DNA of 64,000 nucleotides from Orientallactaga sibirica (Eukaryota > Chordata > Mammalia > Rodentia > Dipodidae): NCBI GenBank assembly GCA_036365145.1, contig JAEOAD010002231.1, positions 620,001 through 684,000 on the forward strand. The letters are read 5' to 3'. The stretch's first letter is position 1. Each line of letters starts with the position of its first letter. Below the pieces are notes generated by a model. The model was given only the letters and a program-made list of their open reading frames with translations. It had not been told where the DNA came from and ran no database searches. This document shows positions 34,812-47,308 of the stretch, one piece after another. The position numbers and the translations under genes were made by a program.

Positions 34812-36591
34812 GTACAGTATTTCTCTTTCCTACCACCCTGCATGCACTCCCTTTGTTTACTACATGTTCATCTCTATCAGTGTAAAGTGTTTCTTCCTGG
34901 AGCAAGCTTTACATGATAAACATACTACCTGCATGTCTGTGCATGGGCAAGCTCCTTCTCAAGGCTCTGTGGAGGGGAGAGAGCAAGCACACATTATCAA
35001 CGAATGCAAATTAATCTTCTGATATTGTTCTCACAACTGACATGACCACTGTGTCTCTGTTCTTTGGAATATTAATTTAATAAATATTCAAAGATTATTT
35101 TAAATTATATAAATATTCAATGCAAAGGCACTGCTAGGACATAACTTTTGAGTTTACCCTAAGTTCTTAACTTCTTGTTTTTCCCTAAAAGAAATAAAGG
35201 TATTTTTGTCTCTTCCATTGCAGTTTTATGAGGTCATACGTAAGACCAAACCATCCGAATTAAGCTGCTGTGTTGGTGTTAACCAATTCAAAGAAATGCT
35301 ACTAAGAGGCCATAGGGAAGAAAGCCAAACTTCTCTGAGCTTCTAAAGATGATAAAAGTCTGCAGCCCAAACCCTCTTCTTTGTCACATAACCTTTTCAA
35401 TTTAATGGTCTCTCCTTTTGAAACTCACTTTCCTAAAGTCCTAAAGCCAACACAACTCCCTTATCTCCATTGGCATGAGCTCCAAATCCTCCTTATACTA
35501 AAATCTAAAATCCTACTGGTTGATCCTTCTCCTTGTACCAATCTGGCATTACCAATTTTTCCCAAACATTTTATAAAGGTGTTTCAAAGATATTTTCACA
35601 TTTAAAAGATAGAATATTAATATTTTCTAGAGTATAAAGAAAACTATCTAGGATTGTGTTACACTTGGTCTGCATGTTCTTATATGATTCTTCAGTTAGA
35701 AGCATGATTCTTTGAAAGTAAGCTATATTTTATAAGTATTTGAAGACATTGTATTCATAAAAATGTTATTTAGGCTATTCTAGTCATAAACTATTAATGT
35801 AAAGTGTTCAGCATTTTATTTGGTTTGCTTGGTATTGATGAGGGTTCATATTTTATAACCACTTTATCCTGGGGGACAAGCATGCCTTCATACTGTGCTA
35901 CCTCTTGTCTCATTTGTATCTGAAGAATACTTACACCTGAAGTTAAAATACATTTTATAACATTTGGAAATCTCTTCAGAATGTTAATTGATTTCTGAAG
36001 TGTTTAAATTTAAAGCTTGATCAATGCTATGACTAACATTTTACTGAAATATATAGATTGACTTTCCTTCAATTGAAGACATTCTGCAATGTCTGTTTTC
36101 AATGTAAAACAATGAAAAATAGTGGGATGTGAAGAGCTAGAACCTTCAGATAGAAATGATCTGCCACTGATTTTCATTATCATGAGTTCAGTTACACTCC
36201 ATATTGATCAGGAAGAGAAGATATTTTGATTTATTTGGAAAAGATAACTGTGAGATATGTTTTAATTAAATTAAGAAGTATAGTACAGATTTGTTATCTA
36301 AAGGTAAAACTGTGAATAGACCCTAGATAATTATGCTAGGCAAATTTTCAAAATTTAGCATATCATTTTCTGCATTCAGCTATTTTCAAAATGTGTGTTT
36401 AGTCTAGAAAACATTAGAATTACCTTCATTTAAACTAACAGTGGGTTATTGGGACTTGCTAATTAGTAAAAGATGCCTATGACCAAAGCCATCTAACCAT
36501 TAGAAATGCAGTTAAGTCTCTGAGCATGTACACTGTGACATTTGCTCACTCTTGAGGAGTGTAAGTAATTCTTTTCCTCTCTTCAAAAAAG
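34812..36591 (+). other. COL25A1: COL25A1 intron, 1.8 kb
   Basis: AT-rich, no repeat recognised. The 3' end is unusual: the pyrimidine tract is separated from the AG by six A residues (cctctcttcaaaaaag). Confidence 0.85.
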
Positions 36592-36630
36592 GGACCTGAT
36601 GGATTACCCATGCCTGGCTGCTGGCAAAAG
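36592..36630 (+). CDS. COL25A1: COL25A1 last coding exon, 39 nt (C-terminal tip)
   Basis: Encodes GPDGLPMPGCWQK, the conserved C-terminal NC tip of the MACIT collagens, with the Cys-Trp pair. Donor gtaggc follows AAG directly, so the reading frame is still open at the end of the exon. The stop is supplied by the first codon of the next exon. If the following intron were retained, translation would continue 47 codons to a TGA at 36772. Confidence 0.95.
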
Positions 36631-36867
36631 GTAGGCTTTGTGGAAGTTTTTTCTAAAAGAAGCATTTCTCTTGACCTGTCCCTTTCCATTCAGAACAGAC
36701 CTTTTACATTTGACATTCTTGAAAATTGTTTGGCTATTCACAAACAAGAGAAGCCAGCTATGAATATCCTTTGATGGGTATACCTGCAACTGACTGTTTT
36801 GTAACTGAGAAGTGAAAACAGTTTTAGCAAGCTTTATAATCTGGACCCTTCTCATTCCCATTCTAAT

Positions 36868-36869
<2 letters not shown>

Positions 36870-36900
<31 letters not shown>
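36870..36900. repeat. 31-nt T homopolymer
   Basis: Uninterrupted T run. No SINE or LINE body is visible next to it in either orientation. Confidence 0.9.
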
Positions 36901-36902
<2 letters not shown>

Positions 36903-37227
36903 GGTGGAAAGGGACAATATATCTTGATAGTATGTTTGCTTGTCTCTCAATCAACTCTTGTCCTCCTATTGTGTAAAATTATTTTAATTACAATTTTATA
37001 TTCACATACTTTGACAAATATGCTAATAAATGGCAGAACCTTGTCAGCAATAGTCACAAAACTGAGAAAGCAGAAAATATAACCATAATATTCTTCGGTG
37101 ATACCTTCATTTATTTAGGATTAAGTTTAAACTGGTATCCTTTATGATATCAGTTTACTCTGGCCTCCTCACATGACAACCCACAGTGGTTTTGTGCATA
37201 TTCAGTAAGGATGGGGATGTGTCCTGT

Positions 37228-37370
37228 ATGAAGAACCTTCTATGCACAAAGGCTGTGTGATAAACCCTTTCATACCAGGGATATCATCTCATTTACTCCA
37301 TGCAATAACCAACAGATGAAAAAACAGGAATTTAGAAATGTGAAGGAAGTGCCAAGAGCCCAAGCTAGCA
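37228..37370 (-). repeat. MIR fragment
   Basis: ccttctatgcacaaaggctg, atctcatttactccatgcaa and acagatgaaaaaacaggaat match the reverse complement of the MIR core. Confidence 0.65.
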
Positions 37371-39087
37371 TGGAAGAGAACTCAGAGAGAGAAATAACAG
37401 AGAGTAATGGCAGAACTCAAAGTATGGAAGAGACCTGTGTGTTCTGTACCACTGAGGGGTCTTTACACTCCAGTGCTGTAAGCCTAGCGACACACACTAC
37501 TAAAGGGCAGTGAAGTGCACTGAAGTAACACTGGGCTAAGGCGGAAGCATCCAAGCAGCTGTCCTTGATGGCTTTGAAACTGTGTGTCCAGCACCTTGTA
37601 GCTTGTTCAGTAATTGTGGCCAGGCATGCTTCAATGGCAAAGTTAGAACAAACCATGCAAGAGCACAGGTACGTGAGGAGACACTGGGTGCCTACATGCT
37701 TCTCACTCAGAGCCTCAGCCTTGAAGTCCTCTGTAATTCTCTTTCTCAACTACTTTCACACACATAGCCAGGGAAGGAAAAGCCTTCTCTAGTAACAGCA
37801 TCATTGACTGAATAGCTCCTCTTACTCCACTTTAAGCTTGTCAGGTAGCTAGTCTGTCCCATCAAAGGTCAAGTAGTTCTCAGGAAATGGACTTCTCACC
37901 AGACTGTGCCTCACCTTGACATCATAGCTCCCATTCACAGAGGTTGTCATGCCATCCTGTGCTGGGATCAGCTATTTCCTCTCTAATTTTTCTCCTGTAA
38001 CTTAATAAAGTAATGATTTTTTAACATGGACATTAGCACACTTTTCCCATAGAGACATGCAAGAGGTTTATTTTGCCAAGCCTTCAACAACACTCAGAAC
38101 CTGAAGTCACTATTGGTCTTGGCCATTTCTGAATCATTTCCCTTCTGTAGCAGCATAAAAATAACAGGAGCACACAAAGGGCTCATCATCTCGTCAGCTC
38201 ATAAAATGGCAAACCTCACAGTAGTACTCAGAATAGTATTAGAAAATCATAAATTCTCTCTTCAGATAGTCACTTTTCTATAAAATCGATGCTATATTCT
38301 ATGCAAGGTCAAGAACCTTATGAAGCTAGCATGTTCTTATACAAGGAAAACTAACTCAGTGATAAAACTCAGTATTAACACATCCACTGCAAACAAGTAC
38401 AAATCCCTCTGATCAACCCCCTTCACCCGTCCCCACCAGAAAAGACCTAATTAGAAAAATGAAATGTTTGTAAAGTTTTGCACAAGATTTGGCCCATCAA
38501 CATGCTCTTGTATGTGTGGGGTAGGCTCAAGAAGCACTTCCCCCACTGAGGGTTTGTAGGCAGTTAATAGTTGCTAAGTGAGGGTCCTGTGAGTCCACAG
38601 CCCCCCACCCCCACCAAGGAGGTATTGGCAGTTAATGGTTCCTGGGGTGGGGTGAACATTTTCTTCAGTGATGTAGCCACTGGTCAGTTACCTGCACTTC
38701 TGTAACTAACCCCTCACCCTCAGAAAAGCTGGACAGTCCCCTCTTCTTCATAAGAATTTTTATACGTATGTGTGAAGATGATTCTGTAATGTAGTAAATC
38801 TTTTGGGCATGACTAATTTGTATCTCATTCTGCCTGATCTTCATACAGTACAACAAACTGTGAGGTATGCCCATAAATTTAACTTACATAAAAACCTGGG
38901 AGGTCAATAAACTGTTTAGCAAAAAATAATCCCTCACCCATGCTTATGTAAACTCTTTGGGTCACAAAGAAAAAAACTGACATGCAAGTAGGGTGGGGAT
39001 CTAGTTGGACAGAGGAAGCATTTCAGCAGGAGGAGAAGGATGGGCCATGAAAGGGGAATGGAGGGTGAATATGATCAAGATACATAA

Positions 39088-39300
39088 GAAGTCGGGCACA
39101 GCAGGGCACACATGTTCCCAGCTCTGGGGAAGTGCTAGCCAGAAATCTAGCTGAATTAGTAATTTTTAGGTTCAATGAGAGACCCTGTCTCAAAAAACAA
39201 GATGGAAAACAATTGAGGAAGATATCTGACATCAGCCTCTGGCTTCCATACATATGCACCTGGCTTCCACGTGCACATTCACACATGTGCACACACACGA
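39088..39300 (+). repeat. B4-like SINE, degraded
   Basis: aagtcgggcacagcagggca, gagagaccctgtctcaaaaa and the B4-type end (catcagcctctggcttccat, acatgtgcacacac). It ends about 50 bp before the duplication begins. Confidence 0.65.
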
Positions 39301-39878
39301 ATATGAACTGTATATCTATATATAACACACACCAAAAATTGAAGAACCAGAGACTTGGGGAGTCTTTGGTCACGTTGGAAACTTACACAGCTTGAGCCTT
39401 GATAACAGATAGTCTTCCAGCAGGGCAAGGCTTAGCAAAGGAAACATAACCAAGAACAAAAGGTACATCGAGCTCTATATGCAGGTAGGTGTTGGTAAAC
39501 ACTACCTTTGAGAGCAGAATCTTAAGCAATTTGCACAGTTGTGTGGTAATGCTTGAAAAGACTGTGTATGTTGATAATGGCATATAGATATCCTAATTTT
39601 CTGCTTTCCCAGAGAAATTTCTGAGAAAAACACCAGAAAGTTCTTAGTAGCAATGGAAAAATGTGGGTTGAACCTAGGATGGAAATTGTCCTAACATCAT
39701 GAAATTTAAAAAGTAAAGCTATAGGAAATGTCAAAGGATTACTAGCTCACTGATTTTTTTTTTTAAAAAGACTGTTTTCAAGGTTCTACCAGCTTTCATA
39801 AAATAAATGTTAATTTAAAGTATTATCTGTGATCACTAATTCCATGTATTTGTCTTTTTGTTGTCTGTTTTTCTGCAG

Positions 39879-42800
39879 TGATGAATCTAACCTTCCAAGC
39901 ATGAAGTTGTATATATAACAGTCCACCTTTTATATTTATAGTTGAAAACTGAATAACAGATTTTGCAAGTCTGAGATATGTTTACATAGAGCTGCTTCTT
40001 CCTGCTCACAGTAGTCCACATGTCCATCTCTTCTCACTTACATCTGAAATTAGCCAGTTGATGAGACCAGTGAGGGGCCTACAGAAACTCTAGCTCAGTA
40101 TCTCTCTATCTTATGTGAAGATGTGTACTTAAATGGACATCAGTGATAGCTAATAATGGCTCTTGCTATTTTTTCTTACTTTGGGCTTGTTAAATGCATG
40201 GTCCAAAAGTACCATGAAATAGTTTACATGAAATTGTGACCAAATACTGACTCAGAGCTATGGACATGCACCATACAGACTGATTTTAAAGTTTGGTATT
40301 ACATTCCCATTCACCTCTCCCTATTAGCCCACGCCACCCCCTGAAACTGACTAAAAAAGCATGACTGTGTGCCAAGCCTGCTCGTTGTGTAAATTCAGAT
40401 GTTAGCATGCTACTTGGCAAGTCCTTTATTACATCTGAGCTTTTATTCCTTTTGTCACCTCAAGGGGTTACACCGTGGCTCATTGCCAAAAGAGATAAGT
40501 TGGTGGAGAGCACACGTGGTTGGTCTTGTATTTTGAGGAGTTGCAGTCCCTACTGCAGATCCATGGCTCCCAGTATTGTGGCTCACATGGCCACCTTGGT
40601 GAAAATACCAAGGGGTTGAGCCAATGGCTGCCAGTGGTTTCTCTTGTGCTGCTTTTGTCAGCGAAGACACAGGAAGAGGACCGGTTCTGCAATGGCACAG
40701 TCTTTCGTGTGACCAAGTTGGAAAGAGGTTTACAACTGCAAACACCCAGGACAGCAGATGGGTTTTTTGTTTTTGTTTTTGTTTTTGTTTTGTTTTTGTT
40801 TTTGTTTTTAAGCTGACTTCCAGCAGGTGTTGATCTGGGTGCTTTGGGAAAATGACAGAGGCATGCGACACTGTTTTGGAGACAGGGAATTCTTGAAATG
40901 GTGGCCCCAGGTCCTGCAGACAAAGAGTGTGGACATCTTGTCAGAGCTCAAGTTGCTGAAGAAAGAACATGTCTAAGAAGGGATCAAACAGAATCACCTC
41001 TGCTAAGGAAACGGAAGCGCCCAGTAGTGTTTACCAAAGCTGGCGGGAAATGTTCCTTCCTTCCCAGATCTAACCCATGCCAAACATTTTCTACAAGTTC
41101 TAGAAACAGATACTTTTCCTTCTTTCTCCTGTGTTTTTCATCTCTGAATCCAGGAATATTGATAAAGTATTTATTGCAGGTTGTGTCACAGTGGATTTTA
41201 ACAATATTTTTAATCCTAAGTTTTCAGATCATAATAATTTGATACCAACAATCAACATGACATTTTATTCATATTTTATTTTAGATAAATGAAGAGACTA
41301 TAAAATAAGCTCCATTTTTGCTTACTCATTGTGAAGTATGAATGTTAAGCATTTTTCACAACTTTTCAATTTTTTTTACATGATGAATGTAACATATAGA
41401 GATTATCAGTTAATGTAAAGTCAAGATTTTATCACATTTGATAGCATGAACTCAATCTGTTTCTTAGGATTGTCAGTTTTGTTTTTCTATTTTAGATTTG
41501 TTTCTCTTGTTTGTTTTTTACATTTCTAAATGTTTGCCTTCTACACAGACCAAATCTGAGATCTCAGAAAGCTGTGAAGCATTAGTTGCTTGGAGAGTAT
41601 TTTCTTCATTTACTTGGTCAAAACGTACCTAACCCTATTAGACTTAGCATCTCTGCCCAGTAAAGAGTGGATAGCAGGTTTTGAAATGCCTTATTCTAAG
41701 TGGAAGGGTTGTGTGAGAAGAAACATTGTCAGTGATGAGTAGTCACCCTGTCAGCCCACTGGAGAAGTTAATTTCCCTCAACAATTGAGTGATATTTTGC
41801 AGAAACTGTTCAAGTTTTGTAGCATAGTTTTCACCACCAATGGGGAAATTAGCCTTTTGGTTCATGGTAACAATAGTAAAGGTCTGATTTCAAGAGAGGA
41901 ATCCTAAGGTCCTTATGCTCCTTTTCATATTATGTAACCAAAGGCTCTATTATACAAAATAGTGCCATCTTTTTTCCTTACATTAATTTTTCAAAGTTAG
42001 ATGTTCAAGTGATTAGATTAGTCTATTTGGCAATATTTCTAGTGACATTCCACTCCCCTAAGCCAATTTAGTATTTTTTAAATAATGGAGAGCATTTTCT
42101 AACAAGTTAGGATATGGTATTGTTCAATGTATGAAACAATTTGTCTTAAACAGTTTGGAAAAAAATGAACATATCTGAGTGGAACTATATGATCTTCTAT
42201 AAGGGAAAAAATCTGGTGGCGATATTTTTTCTTACCTTCCTTTTTATTCATCTAGTAGAAGAGCTGAGATGGATCTCTATTTAAAACTTGTATAGCTTCA
42301 AGTGATATCCTCTCACATCAAATAAGAGGCATTTCACTTTTAAACATATGGACTCCAATCTTTTAAAGAATACCATTCTATCCTGTGGGTCCATTTGAGT
42401 TTGCTGTTACTAATTGACATCATGCTTGTTGTAAAGAACTTACAAATTTCCATTACTTTTCTTTCCTTGGGAAAACAAAGGAAAGATGGTAGTGTTAGTA
42501 AAGTACAATTGCTGGGTGTTAACCACCATGGATAATTATGAACTTTAAGTTATGAAAATATTTTTAATTATCTAATCTGTCAACATACGGAATCTTCAAG
42601 TAATTTCCAAATTAATCAGTGATAAATCCTGGCTGATAATATATATGTTGATAGATAACATTTTTTCTTAAAGATTTCTTTCAGTTTGTATTACTGCATA
42701 GATGATTGAGAAAATTATATGAAACATGCATTGGAAAAATAAATCAGGGTCAGATTTTTACTTCAGCTGAAACATCTTTAAAAGTTGCAAATTTTATGTG

Positions 42801-43126
42801 TTTGCTTTAAATTGATTTCCATTCATGTTGGTGCTAATCTATTTTGTTCTTTTTTTCTTTATGGACAATGCAACTCTACTATGGACAGTTTCATTTCTCT
42901 GTTTAATAGCATTCCTAAACTGTTAAGTGTGTGATTTTATTTTTTTAAAGTTCATGAATTTGCTCTAATTATGGTTCAACGACCAGCCTTTCTTAATGTA
43001 AAACTATGTTCCTATAGATAGTGTGCTATTACCTGGGCTGTGATTCCCCTTACTTTATGTTCATTTTCTGCATCATATGCCTTTACCAACTTTCATTCAT
43101 TTTGTCTTTTCACTTGCCAGTTAAAC
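39879..43126 (+). other. COL25A1: COL25A1 terminal exon (stop codon + 3' UTR), copy 1
   Basis: Acceptor gtctgtttttctgcag, then tgatgaatctaacc: the first codon after the splice is TGA, followed at once by a second in-frame TGA. The rest is AT-rich UTR-like sequence with a GTTTTT-repeat tract at 40762-40810 and an aataaa at about 42737 (ggaaaaataaatcagg). If the duplication is real, either copy could serve as last exon with no change to the protein. Confidence 0.8.
40762..40810 (+). repeat. (GTTTTT)n tract in 3' UTR
   Basis: About eight GTTTTT-type units. The identical tract recurs in unit 2 at 44539-44587. Confidence 0.9.
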
Positions 43127-46100
43127 ACTTGGGGAGTCTTTGGTCACGTTGAAACTTACACAGCTTGAGCCTTGATAACAGATAGTCTTCCAGCAGGGCA
43201 AGGCTTAGCAAAGGAAACATAACCAAGAACAAAAGGTACATCGAGCTCTATATGCAGGTAGGTGTTGGTAAACACTACCTTTGAGAGCAGAATCTTAAGC
43301 AATTTGCACAGTTGTGTGGTAATGCTTGAAAAGACTGTGTATGTTGATAATGGCATATAGATATCCTAATTTTCTGCTTTCCCAGAGAAATTTCTGAGAA
43401 AAACACCAGAAAGTTCTTAGTAGCAATGGAAAAATGTGGGTTGAACCTAGGATGGAAATTGTCCTAACATCATGAAATTTAAAAAGTAAAGCTATAGGAA
43501 ATGTCAAAGGATTACTAGCTCACTGATTTTTTTTTTTAAAAAAGACTGTTTTCAAGGTTCTACCAGCTTTCATAAAATAAATGTTAATTTAAAGTATTAT
43601 CTGTGATCACTAATTCCATGTATTTGTCTTTTTGTTGTCTGTTTTTCTGCAGTGATGAATCTAACCTTCCAAGCATGAAGTTGTATATATAACAGTCCAC
43701 CTTTTATATTTATAGTTGAAAACTGAATAACAGATTTTGCAAGTCTGAGATATGTTTACATAGAGCTGCTTCTTCCTGCTCACAGTAGTCCACATGTCCA
43801 TCTCTTCTCACTTACATCTGAAATTAGCCAGTTGATGAGACCAGTGAGGGGCCTACAGAAACTCTAGCTCAGTATCTCTCTATCTTATGTGAAGATGTGT
43901 ACTTAAATGGACATCAGTGATAGCTAATAATGGCTCTTGCTATTTTTTCTTACTTTGGGCTTGTTAAATGCATGGTCCAAAAGTACCATGAAATAGTTTA
44001 CATGAAATTGTGACCAAATACTGACTCAGAGCTATGGACATGCACCATACAGACTGATTTTAAAGTTTGGTATTACATTCCCATTCACCTCTCCCTATTA
44101 GCCCACGCCACCCCCTGAAACTGACTAAAAAAGCATGACTGTGTGCCAAGCCTGCTCGTTGTGTAAATTCAGATGTTAGCATGCTACTTGGCAAGTCCTT
44201 TATTACATCTGAGCTTTTATTCCTTTTGTCACCTCAAGGGGGTTACACCGTGGCTCATTGCCAAAAAGAGATAAGTTGGTGGAGAGCACACGTGGTTGGT
44301 CTTGTATTTTGAGGGAGTTGCAGTCCCTACTGCAGATCCATGGCTCCCAGTATTGTGGCTCACATGGCCACCTTGGTGAAAATACCAAGGGGTTGAGCCA
44401 ATGGCTGCCAGTGGTTTCTCTTGTGCTGCTTTTGTCAGCGAAGACACAGGAAGAGGACCGGTTCTGCAATGGCACAGTCTTTCGTGTGACCAAGTTGGAA
44501 AGAGGTTTACAACTGCAAACACCCAGGACAGCAGATGGGTTTTTTGTTTTTGTTTTTGTTTTTGTTTTGTTTTTGTTTTTGTTTTTAAGCTGACTTCCAG
44601 CAGGTGTTGATCTGGGTGCTTTGGGAAAATGACAGAGGCATGCGACACTGTTTTGGAGACAGGGAATTCTTGAAATGGTGGCCCCAGGTCCTGCAGACAA
44701 AGAGTGTGGACATCTCGTCAGAGCTCAAGTTGCTGAAGAAAGAACATGTCTAAGAAGGGATCAAACAGAATCACCTCTGCTAAGGAAACGGAAGCGCCCA
44801 GTAGTGTTTACCAAAGCTGGCGGGAAATGTTCCTTCCTTCCCAGATCTAACCCATGCCAAACATTTTCTACAAGTTCTAGAAACAGATACTTTTCCTTCT
44901 TTCTCCTGTGTTTTTCATCTCTGAATCCAGGAATATTGATAAAGTATTTATTGCAGGTTGTGTCACAGTGGATTTTAACAATATTTTTAATCCTAAGTTT
45001 TCAGATCATAATAATTTGATACCAACAATCAACATGACATTTTATTCATATTTTATTTTAGATAAATGAAGAGACTATAAAATAAGCTCCATTTTTGCTT
45101 ACTCATTGTGAAGTATGAATGTTAAGCATTTTTCACAACTTTTCAATTTTTTTTACATGATGAATGTAACATATAGAGATTATCAGTTAATGTAAAGTCA
45201 AGATTTTATCACATTTGATAGCATGAACTCAATCTGTTTCTTAGGATTGTCAGTTTTGTTTTTCTATTTTAGATTTGTTTCTCTTGTTTGTTTTTTACAT
45301 TTCTAAATGTTTGCCTTCTACACAGACCAAATCTGAGATCTCAGAAAGCTGTGAAGCATTAGTTGCTTGGAGAGTATTTTCTTCATTTACTTGGTCAAAA
45401 CGTACCTAACCCTATTAGACTTAGCATCTCTCTGCCCAGTAAAGAGTGGATAGCAGGTTTTGAAATGCCTTATTCTAAGTGGAAGGGTTGTGTGAGAAGA
45501 AACATTGTCAGTGATGAGTAGTCACCCTGTCAGCCCACTGGAGAAGTTAATTTCCCTCAACAATTGAGTGATATTTTGCAGAAACTGTTCAAGTTTTGTA
45601 GCATAGTTTTCACCACCAATGGGGAAATTAGCCTTTTGGTTCATGGTAACAATAGTAAAGGTCTGATTTCAAGAGAGGAATCCTAAGGTCCTTATGCTCC
45701 TTTTCATATTATGTAACCAAAGGCTCTATTATACAAAATAGTGCCATCTTTTTTCCTTACATTAATTTTTCAAAGTTAGATGTTCAAGTGATTAGATTAG
45801 TCTATTTGGCAATATTTCTAGTGACATTCCACTCCCCTAAGCCAATTTAGTATTTTTTAAATAATGGAGAGCATTTTCTAACAAGTTAGGATATGGTATT
45901 GTTCAATGTATGAAACAATTTGTCTTAAACAGTTTGGAAAAAAATGAACATATCTGAGTGGAACTATATGATCTTCTATAAGGGAAAAAATCTGGTGGCG
46001 ATATTTTTCTTACCTTCCTTTTATTCATCTAGTAGAAGAGCTGAGATGGATCTCTATTTAAAACTTGTATAGCTTCAAGTGATATCCTCTCACATCAAAT

Positions 46101-46905
46101 AAGAGGCATTTCACTTTTAAACATATGGACTCCAATCTTTTAAAGAATACCATTCTATCCTGTGGGTCCATTTGAGTTTGCTGTTACTAATTGACATCAT
46201 GCTTGTTGTAAAGAACTTACAAATTTCCATTACTTTTCTTTCCTTGGGAAAACAAAGGAAAGATGGTAGTGTTAGTAAAGTACAATTGCTGGGTGTTAAC
46301 CACCATGGATAATTATGAACTTTAAGTTATGAAAATATTTTTAATTATCTATTCTGTCAACATACGGAATCTTCAAGTAATTTCCAAATTAATCAGTGAT
46401 AAATCCTGGCTGATAATATATATGTTGATAGATAACATTTTTTCTTAAAGATTTCTTTCAGTTTGTATTACTGCATAGATGATTGAGAAAATTATATGAA
46501 ACATGCATTGGAAAAATAAATCAGGGTCAGATTTTTACTTCAGCTGAAACATCTTTAAAAGTTGCAAATTTTATGTGTTTTAGCTTTAAATTGATTTCCA
46601 TTCATGTTGGTGCTAATCTATTTTGTTCCTTTTTTCTTTATGGACAATGCAACTCTACTATGGACAGTTTCATTTCTCTGTTTAATAGCATTCCTAAACT
46701 GTTAAGTGTGTGATTTTATTTTTTAAAGTTCATGAATTTGCTCTAATTATGGTTCAACGACCAGCCTTTCTTAATGTAAAACTATGTTCCTATAGATAGT
46801 GTGCTATTACCTGGGCTGTGATTCCCCTTACTTTATGTTCATTTTCTGCATCATATGCCTTTACCAACTTTCATTCATTTTGTCTTTTTCACTTGCCAGT
46901 TAAAC
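43127..46905 (+). repeat. COL25A1: tandem segmental duplication, unit 2 (3779 bp)
   Basis: Second copy of 39353-43126, same orientation, abutting it. It ends gttaaac|ttgacatag, after which the sequence is single-copy. Net +5 bp relative to unit 1. Confidence 0.95.
44539..44587 (+). repeat. (GTTTTT)n tract, copy 2
   Basis: Same length and interruption pattern as the tract at 40762-40810. Confidence 0.9.
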
Positions 46906-47302
46906 TTGACATAGCCAGTATTAGAAAATTCTACACATGCCCTGTAGAGTACTACATAGAAACATGCCTAAAATTACTCATCTAGTCTTCAGTTTTCATT
47001 ATCCAAATTAGTACTGGAGAATTTTTTTTCTTCATCATGTTATTTTATGATAAATTGGAATGTCTTTGCTGCCAACCAGTTAAAAGTTCTTATTTTTTGA
47101 GCTTACAACCTGTTCATAGGATGGGTCATGGGACAGTAATAACTTACACACCAAATCATTTGTACTATATTCCTTTACAACATCTCTGTATATCTGCTAC
47201 CTATCAAAGCCAGCATTCTGTACATATGGAGAAATTGTCCTTGATGTCTTACATTTTTATCACATAGGAAATGTGCCTAATTGTCTAAAGCTGATTTTCA
47301 TG

Positions 47303-47308
47303 ATTAAA
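47303..47308 (+). promoter_or_regulatory. COL25A1: candidate poly(A) signal ATTAAA
   Basis: tgattaaagcataaaatg with GT-rich sequence at about 47375-47400. Motif-only prediction. Confidence 0.3.

Larger units (their letters stand above)
36631..39878 (+). other. COL25A1: COL25A1 last intron, 3.2 kb
   Basis: Contains a 31-nt T run (36870-36900), a MIR (37228) and a B4-like SINE (39088). Its final 526 bp (from 39353) belongs to the duplicated unit. 37400-39080 otherwise shows nothing. Confidence 0.85.
39353..43126 (+). repeat. COL25A1: tandem segmental duplication, unit 1 (3774 bp)
   Basis: Direct repeat of unit 2 (43127-46905). Holds the last 526 bp of the final intron, the acceptor, the stop codon and about 3.2 kb of 3' UTR. 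The boundary on the left is ccagag|acttgggg and the internal junction is gttaaac|acttgggg, with no microhomology. About 14 differences from unit 2, most of them 1-2 nt indels. Confidence 0.95.

Noticed and set aside
36604..36954. 116-codon minus-strand frame opposite the last coding exon
   Set aside because: Contains a poly-lysine run from the T homopolymer and opposes a real collagen exon; a shadow frame.
40455..40923. Open frames of 138-147 codons on the minus strand, and of 98-114 codons on plus, recurring in the second unit (44203-44700)
   Set aside because: They cross the GTTTTT tract, giving Lys/Thr/Asn or Phe/Val runs, lie inside the 3' UTR and show no family resemblance. Their recurrence simply reflects the duplication.
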